64,000 nucleotides of DNA from Eunapius fragilis (taxonomy: Eukaryota; Porifera; Demospongiae; Spongillida; Spongillidae), in NCBI GenBank assembly GCA_963681505.1, contig OY811983.1:4208122-4272121 (forward strand), read 5' to 3'. Both the position numbers and the translations under genes were made by a program. Of the stretch, positions 51,514 through 61,100 are shown piece after piece (within the stretch, counting starts at the first letter, position 1; every line of letters starts with the position of its first letter). Under the pieces are notes generated by a model. That model saw nothing but the letters and a program-made list of their open reading frames with translations, had not been told where the DNA came from and did no database searches.

Positions 51514-54500
51514 TCATGCACTAATTTGTTGTGGTCCAAATATTCTTGCCTATAGAAAATAGAAATTAAGTAATAGAACACATACATGCTTGCTTATATA
51601 ACTGTACCTCATACTGAAGGTGATTTTCCTTTGAACAGGATAGTTCAACTTCTACTTCTGAGAACACTTTCAGTGTCTGATTAAAGAAACATACAAGTCC
51701 AAGTGATTAGGAATAAATTATTGCTCCAAAATTAAACATGCACAGTTGTAATAATTTTATGTACCTAGATTGTATAAGAAATGTGACATTGATGCTAATG
51801 ATTAATGAACATTATCTCTAATGACGGTTACATGTATATATAATTGGAACAGTTCACGCAAAAATATCGTATCGCTATTATAATAAAAAGTTATAAAAAT
51901 GCTCTTCGTTGAATGGCTATAACTTAAAGCTACCAAAGTACTATTTGTAGCGAATCCTACAACATCATTTCTCTACGGCACATTTGATTTCTGTCCCTTA
52001 GGTCAACCCTCTCCATACAAAGGGCGTTACCCCTAGGGGTACAAAACTTAAATATCCTCTGCAGGAGAGTCCCAATCGCTTCAAAATTGGTACCTACAAA
52101 GAAGAGTCCTGTCGTCCTGTTCGTCACTACGAAGACATAGCTGTGCAAAGTATGTGCACACTTTCCCGCTCTATTCACGCCAATCATTTACGCACCCACC
52201 AACCAAACACTTGATAGGACACAGTTTGTCTAAATCATTGGCAGGAATCAAGCGGGAATGTGCACGTGCTTTGCACAGCAATATCTTCGCAACGGGTAGA
52301 GTAAAAATTAACGAACAGATCAATTCAATTACGACAGGATTCTTCTATGTGACATACAAACTTTGAAGCAATAGGGTCTCTCCTGCAGAAGGATATTTAA
52401 GTTTTGAACCCCTAGACCTAAGAGACAGTTCTAAATAAAATATGAAATAGTAGAATGGCGTGGTAGAATGCGCTGCAGATAGTAAGTCAGTAGCAGTATT
52501 TGTTTGGTATTTATAACAATTCAAACAGAAAGCCTTTTTATTAAATATATAGCAATGCGACATTTTTGAGTGAACTGACGAAATTATATACGGCAAAATT
52601 TCATGACCCAAATGTTATAAAAATCCTTTCCGTTTGAATCGTTCTAACATCCAAACAGTAAACACTATCAACGTCCTATTTTCAAGATGTCATACTACAC
52701 CATATCTCTACAATAAAATAAATTTTGGGGTCTTGGCACTTGTTCCATGCCAGTATTGCAACGCCCAATACACAGTGTTCGAACCCACCATAACTTTCAG
52801 TTTGAAGGTAGAGAGGTCCTGTACCTATTGATTTGCTCTGTTCATTATTTTTACTTTATCTGTTATGGAGACATAGCATGCAAAGTGTGTGAATGGTTTC
52901 CCGGTCTATTCTTGCCAATGATTTAGGCAATTCAATTTATGGGAGGCAGGTGCCTAAGTCATTGGCGTGAATCGAGCAGGAAACCATGCACACACTTTGC
53001 ACAACTATATCTCAATAACAGATGAAGTAAAAATAACGAATAGCAACAGGTACATGACCTCTCTACCTTCAAACCAAATTTGAAGCGATTCGATTACATC
53101 TGCCGAAAGTTATGGTGGGTTCAAACCCTGTGGGGCACCGCATGTTGCAATAATGGCATGGCGCAAGTGCAAGACCCCCAAAATGTATTTTACCATAGAG
53201 AAATGGTGTAGTATGAAGTCTTGAAAATAGGAAGTTGATAGCGTTTAATGTTTGGAATGTTATAACGATTCAAACACAAAGGATAATTGTAACATTTGGG
53301 TCATGAAATTATCTCATGAGCTGTCCCATAAATACATCTGCATATTCATTTGTAGTGTTCATTTTCAACATGAAAAAACATATTATTCCCAGCCAACAAT
53401 CAAAGCAAGCATTTCTTTTTTTATATACAAAGTGCCATACAAACAAGGTAAAAATTAACTGTAAGACTTTTAATATGGGAAGGTATAACGAAGTATACAA
53501 GATAGTTGCAGCAAAAAGGGACCTTTTTTCAAGTTTTCAAATTGCTTGATATTCATAGAAACATCTAGGTCCTATCAAACCTCAGGAGTTACATATATTT
53601 CATTGCAAGCCTAAACTTTAATGCTCATTTCTATGAAAAATGAATTGGAATTTCCTACAACACCTTAGGTATAAAACTTACAGCTTCTACATGTTCATTA
53701 AATTACATGTAAAAAATCACTTTATACAGAATCAAGATACCATGACCATTAATTAACTAATTCCATTTTGGAGTTACTAACGCTTGAAATCTTGATTTTG
53801 CAATGCACTTGATTTTGGAGGGTTTTCAAGGTTTTGCTCAATTTGCAATTTTAAAACAAAGAATCATATTTCTGTTGTTGAAAAGATTTTTTTTGCTATA
53901 TTCAGCTCTTTAGTTGATTGTAGGACACCTGCATATATGTACTGCCTACATAGATTGTTGTGTGGTCAGGCATGAGTTATTAAACTCCATACATAACTAT
54001 ACCTACGTAAGTCACCAAAGCGAAATTAACTGTTGTACAGGTAAGTATTGCACACTTACTTGTTTCTGCTCATGTTTCCCTCCAGCAGTATTGACCTCCC
54101 AAAACAAAGTCAAGCAAGGGGTCTGTTTAATATTTCCCGTTTCATATTTATAGTCCTTTAGTTCAAGTTTCTGCAATGATTGTACAAGTACAGTACTAAA
54201 TCATGGTGCACAGAAACTGAGTTCCTTTCATATTGTCCAGAACACTTACATCACAATACACTCGCTTGGTGATACCAAATTCCAACATTAGCACATCAAA
54301 TGACTTGTCCAAAATTTGCTGAACCATTCCTTTCATCCTTTGTGGTCCACATTCCTATTGGAATCACTTATGATCAGGCAATTTTCTATTAATACCTCAT
54401 ATCTTACCCTGAGAAAGAGACTGAAAAATAGCTGAGTACTTAGCTCCTGGAGAACAGGTGAAATGTTAATTAATGAGTGCATTGGCTCAAAGTTTTTCAA

Positions 54501-55142
54501 ATAAATTGTCTTCCATGTCAGTGATTTATACAGAAACATCCCCATCTTGGCCAACATCAACATATAAATTAAAAATACATCCATTGTTGCTAAGCATGTC
54601 TTTGTTAAAATGAATTTAAGGTGTGCTCACAATTATATGGACGCATGTATAACAATACCCAGGGGCTCAGGGGATGATGTGAGAGAATAAAAGTGGTAGC
54701 AATTAAAAGGTTGGCTTGATGGACTTGATAACATAAACTTCAGTGGAGTGAAACGCTGCAATATGATCTGTATAATAAGCTACAGGAACTTACCTGCACT
54801 AATTTCGCTGACTTTTTCTTCTTGTTACAGGTTTCAGCCTGTATCTCAACTTCATCTGTAGTCATCATAAATGGTGGTCCTTCACCTATAATGATACACA
54901 GTAACATTAGCATACAGGTAAACCTTTCACACTCTGCATGTGTACAACTTTCTAATCTATTGTTCTACTTTAAGAACAAACTGCATGCTCAGTATACCAA
55001 GAGCAGCTGCCAGCTGTCGGTGGACAACAAGATCTGCATAGCGACGGATTGGTGAGGTGAAGTGTGTGTAGCGAGGAACGTTGAGAGCGTAGTGAAGGAA
55101 CGAATCTTCATCAAGAGTGCCGGTACAGAAATACCTAGCAAG
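51514..55142 (-). CDS. DIS3L2: DIS3L2 end of RNB domain, S1 domain and C-terminus
   Basis: Seven exons (fragment residues 542-739). [20 protein letters not shown] (54998-55142) is the conserved RNB C-terminal motif with the arginine that contacts RNA near the active site. The exons from 54794 to 54354 give the helical connector and [33 protein letters not shown] (54250-54354) begins the S1-type RNA-binding domain, which continues through LTLFWEVN (54060-54170) and [11 protein letters not shown] (51608-51676). The terminal 36-bp exon 51514-51549 adds 11 residues and a TGA; the human protein has a longer, poorly conserved tail. An intron of 2.4 kb (51677-54059) holds two foldback elements. Confidence 0.93.
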
Positions 55143-58100
55143 CTACAGAAACATTTAAAAAGTTGAGATCCTTTAAACAGTAGCACAATGCTAACAACAC
55201 CTACATAAGCACATGGACATGCTCTGTGTACTGGCAATGCATACACACATATTGAACCTGCAGTTGCAAGGATCCATACAGGATTGCTGCTGCACAACAT
55301 ACGTCATTTAGAATGCAGCTCACATCAAGAGGGACAACCGAGGATTGGATCCCACTTCCACCATTGTGTTGCCATTGAACAAACATTGGTATCATGTTAT
55401 ATCAGGCACACTTTTAGAGGACAAAAACACTTGTTTATTCAGTCCCATTTTTCTCCCTGGTTGTCATCATATTCCTCGAGCATGGAATAGTTACGAAGTA
55501 CGGCAATTGTGCCAATTATTGCTTCAGAATTTATTGGTACAGTGTCTTTTAGGAGTCAGTTAGGTGTATATCGGGCAAAATACCAAGTGAGTAGTATATC
55601 AGGCTCAATGAAACATCTGGGCTACATATGTGCCTACAATACAAGTTGCTCAATGATATAAAAGATGTATACAAAGCTTTAACCTTTAATCTCCCGTTGT
55701 CCTACGCATAGGATTATCGTCCTACCCGTAGGACGCAAGTTAAAATTAATTTTTAGCAAACTCATATGATCTAAGAACAAAACAAAATCTCATTGTACTG
55801 TAGAAATGGTAATTAATTCAGAAAATACTTTTACTTCCTTGCAATTCTTCAAAGATTGTCAAATACAATCAATACTGCATTGCTAAAAGATGTATTTGTG
55901 GTAAATCGCAAAGCAACTTAAAGTACTGTAGAAATGGTTATTAATTCAGAAAACACTTTTACTTCCTTGCAATTCTTCAATATTGTCAAATACAATCAAT
56001 ACTGCATTGCTAAAAGATGTATTTGTGGTAAATCGCAACGCAACTTAAAGTACTAAAAAGGGAAGATCAGAGCAACATGTTAAAAGAAGGGGGTAGTAAG
56101 ACAGGTCTTTTGCACTAAGCATATAAAAAAGTACATTGCAGATTTGGAAATTGCTAGCTCCACAAACTTATGAACGATAGGTATTTGTCAGACGCATGTT
56201 GCGGGAACAGCCAAGTGAATGGACAAAATCTTGAAAACGTACAGTGTGTTTTCGGTAAAAATGGCAAAACCAATTGGAGCAAAAACACTGCCATAGAATG
56301 TATATAGTAGCACACACATCATGCTTCAAAAAACATTCAAAAAAAGTTATACTTGTCGTACTTTTTTTTGTGACAATTAAATTCTCTACATAATGCATTT
56401 TTAAGAACCGTATCTGATCGTGTAAACAAGGGTGTGATTTAAAAAAATAGGTAAATTTAGCACGATAGACACATCAAACAGCAGTAGAGAAATGGATGCC
56501 AAAAAACTGCATTTCTATTTATAATGAATTTTCAAATATTGGTCCTACGCGTAAGACCTGGACCTGGAGAATTAAGGTTAAAGGTTCAGTACTAACTGTC
56601 TAACAAGAACCCTGAACTAAAATTCACAGCTTTGAAAAAGCAGTATCAGCAAAATAGTAGGCCTATGTCCTACAAGTCTGCTCAACACATACACGCAAAG
56701 AGTGCTGTGATTGAATTTCCATAAAGATGGCATCAGTGGATACGGATAGAAATTTGTATTTGATGTGCTAAATCTTCTGAATGATAAATGCTATTAGCTT
56801 CTTATTTGGTTTATATTAAACATCATTTCACTTTGTTTGTGTTTTGTTACCAGGTATACAATGTTCAATAATCACAGGGAAAAATATATAAGATACATGT
56901 ATTTTGATTGTATAGAAAGTCTGATACCTATGGTAGTTGAAAAACTTGTGGGAAATGAATGGTCCAAATCACTTCAAATTTGATACATTTGATAGCTTTG
57001 TTCTGTTCATTAATATTTACGTTATCCATTACAGAGATACAGCTGTGCAAAGTAATCGAACATTTCTGTGTTATTTTATGCCAATGATTTCGATAAACCA
57101 CCACCTCATTCAATGCGTGGGAGGCGGTACTTATATCCAGCGGAAAAATATGCATGCGTTTTGCACAGTAGCAGAACAAATCAATAACGACAGGATCCCC
57201 ATACGTGTAGGCCAAATTATACAAACCCTCCCATCAAAATACAATAGGTGGTTCTTGATCCTCGTGGATTTTAAAATTAATCTACAAGAGTACTGAGAAC
57301 ACATTCACCCGCCATATTTAAAGGAACCTTAATGTAGGTCAATAAATTTGGAGCTCTGAAGGTAAACTAATCAAAGAGGCAGCAATGCAGGATGTTCTAT
57401 TATCATATATACACACCTACACACACCTCCCCACCACCACCACCACCCCAACACCACACACATGCACACACCATCTTACCTCCATAACCTTCAAACAAAA
57501 TGTCAGCAGTGTTTGCCTTTCCATGTCAATAACTTCTTTTTCTTTGCTCTGACACTTGTAGCTGTCTAGGCTTGTCTAATAAAATTGCAAAATGATTAAC
57601 TCACAACACATGATCTATGACTGATACAGTGACACTAACCTGAAGAGCTGCTGCATTGTGTCCATCAAGGCCAACCCCCAACAACCTACACTTTGTTTCC
57701 TACAGCAGAAGAGATTAACACCACCATATGGTTTATATGCTTAATTCCTTTCATGCAAATTTATTTTTAAATTATAACTTGAATACTTTGCATAGCATAC
57801 CAGTCGATTGATTGACTCTCGTTTCGGTGGCGGATGCCTACGTAAAAGAGACAGTTCCGGGAAGCACTCGTAGATTTTACGTGCTACTGCCATATTGGCC
57901 ATCAGCATAAATTCTTCAATGAGGCTGACAAAATTAAGATAAAATAGAAATAATCATCGTCATACCTGTGTAACAGCATGTACATATGTACCTTCCTATA
58001 CAAGAAACATATAACACAATTAACAAATGGTTCAAATATAATAATAATAATATTAATATATCTCCATTACAATGTTTTTAAACATCTATACTGCACCAAA

Positions 58101-61100
58101 GAGCTTCAATCCAGTACTTCTATTTGGGTAAGTATAGGAAATTTAGGCAAATAGTCAACTATTTATATTGATGCAGTGAGGTAATGGTACAAGAAGATAG
58201 GCAAGTGCTTACAATGTTCTCCTCTCTTTCTGTTTTAGAGGTACATGAACACCCCCACCCCCTCATCAGAACAACTTCAACCCACCCATTTAGTTAACTT
58301 CTTCTATCAACACACCCATGTAACTCATATTGCATACTATTTACAATGTAGCAATTAACACCCCCCCCCCCCCCCCCCCAACATGGTCATGGAAACATTA
58401 ATGGTAATGGAGGTATATACACTCATTTAAACCAGACCCTTTTTTTTCTTCATTTTTCGATTTAGGCATTGGGGTGGGTGGTGGTGGCTACCATAAAATC
58501 CCAATTAAATGCCACGGTGTCTGGGACTAAAAACACTTGCATCAAAGATTTGGACACTGCAATAGAAATACCAGTACTGTTGTAAGGGTGGTTTGAAGGT
58601 TGCACACATGCTTGGGCAATCGATGTTTGCAATCTAAAAACCTGGCAAAGCCAAGGGTTGCCGTTACGGCAGTGCTGTTTTTTCTATTGGGAGGTATTCG
58701 TGTTTGTAGTCCCAAATAAATGCCGTGCTGTTTAATTGGGATTTTACTGCATATTGTGGTAGACTACAGTATGTACCTGTGGCTTTCCTTGTGTTGGTAT
58801 ACTGAGCATCCATTTGGCATTCCTGTCTCCTTGCTCAATGAGAACACCAGCTTGGGCTACATCCAAGGATTTAAGCGCAAAATGAGAACACTGCACATAC
58901 ATGTATTCAGAGCTGTTAGCTTATGTGAAAGAGAATCATGCACAAAATGGACAGGTGGTGATTGCTTTTATGATGGCACACTTCTTATAACATGCAATTC
59001 ACACAGCAGCTAGTTAAACTTCTATACTTCAGTGTATACTGTTTCATTTTCATAGCAGCTAGTCTGATGATTTTTAATGTACATTGCACAGCTGTTTCAG
59101 TTTTGTGATACACAATCTGTTGCAATAGCTAAAATACATGTACAGGAGTAAGCTACAATGCATTGCCTTGCCTTGGCAAATAATGTCATGATCAACAGAT
59201 AAAGCTTTCTATATCCAGCACTCCTAAATAAAATAACAAGGCCATATAGCCATCAAAGTAATATATGGATTTAGTTTAACAGTTAAACAGATTCGTGGCT
59301 ATAATATACACGATTTAAAGCAATACTGATTGCTTGAGGTTTTTATTTAACCATATGATAGTATATGTACATAATACAACTTCAAAAAATATTTTTTTAC
59401 TATTTTCATTACTGAGAGGAATAAAATCATTTTGTATACTTCACTGTGTAGATTATGCTCATGTACTGTACCATAAGACACGTGTACTACTAGTACCAAG
59501 AAACATTTACAGTGCATTGCCCCTAAGCATATATCATTTGCACTAATGCTACCTGATTTAACTGCAGTGTTCCTTTTCCTTGCCGTTGACGCTTCAATGT
59601 CCTAGCCAACTGCAGTGAAGATGGCCAGGTAAGGGAGACAGTGTGACAATGACATGACACCAGCCAAGTGCTAGTACATTGTGCCTGCTTATGATCAGGC
59701 TAGAGCATTAGTTTAACATGTATGCTGCGATGTATTCTTGTTACACTGTGGAATCTAAAATGGAACTCATCTGAATACAGTTAACAGTAAAGAATGGACC
59801 AACTCAGTCTAACTATACAAATGTATCAATGGACATACAATGTACATGTAATAATTCTCCCTACTTTAACAATGGCGCTGAAATTTAAACAAACACAGCA
59901 TATCCATTGGTTACACACCTGGTTAAGAATATTAACACATTTTGATACTTCAGCAGCTGTGAAGCCGCCTACAAAAGTGACAAAATTTAATTATTTGTAA
60001 TTCAAGAGAGAAAACCCCACAAAACACCACACTACATACACTTTGAGATCACCTGATATGTTAGGTAGGTCTCCCTGCTGCCAGTCTCTATCAGGTTCAT
60101 CAATCATTAACTAAGAAAAACATCACAGACATTGCCCATGGATACATTATGGCTTTCGCAAGACTACAATACTATATGTACCCACCTGAGCATGGTCATA
60201 GGTAAGTTTTGCACAAGAACGTATCATGGATCGACCCATCCACTCAGAAATAAACTACAGGTACAGGTGCATAAAACTTTACTATGCATCACTGAAGTGT
60301 GCACTGACCTCTCCTTTGGTGGTCACTGTCCACACTACAGAAAATGTTAGTCGCTCCTAATACAAACAACCAAATTATTTTGTAATGAATTGCCATATAT
60401 CAGTACCATACATCAGAATCATACATCAGTTCCACACATACTGCAGTACCATACATCAGTACCACACATCAGTACCATACATCAGTACCACACATAAGTA
60501 CCATACATCATCAGTACCACACATCGGTACCACATATCAGTACCATACATCAGTACTATCATACGTCAGTACCATGTACATCAGTACCATACATCACAGT
60601 AAAATCAGTACCATAACTGCATGCACATTTATGGCATATGCACGGGTAACTGTATGTACAATGTTTCACATCTTCTAGTAAAGAGAAGTGCAGCAAGATG
60701 GCAATACCGCCATTGCCCAATCTCTACACTACTTCATTCAAACATGAAGGCACACATCAACATACCTCATTGGGATTCAGACTGCACAACTGCTCACATA
60801 ACAGGCGTGGAAGCATTGGGATGACCTACACAGATAAACATACAGACCTGATAATCTCATGTCTATGTGCATGTAGAATTTATCTTCCTATGCTCAATTT
60901 GAGTAGCCAATTTTTTTAAAAGTATGAACGTTGGGGGAGAATACTCCACAACTTGCTAACAGTCAAATGAGGCTATCTGGTATCCTTACACGTTGAACCA
61001 GGTATACACTGGTAGCTCTGCTGCCAGCAATAGCATCCAGTGGAGTTCCAGCATGGACAAAATAGGAAACATCAGCAATATGAACTCCAACTTCATAGAC

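Noticed and set aside
60385..60678. Frame with [13 protein letters not shown] repeats
   Set aside because: Product of the CAGTACCATACAT array in a DIS3L2 intron.
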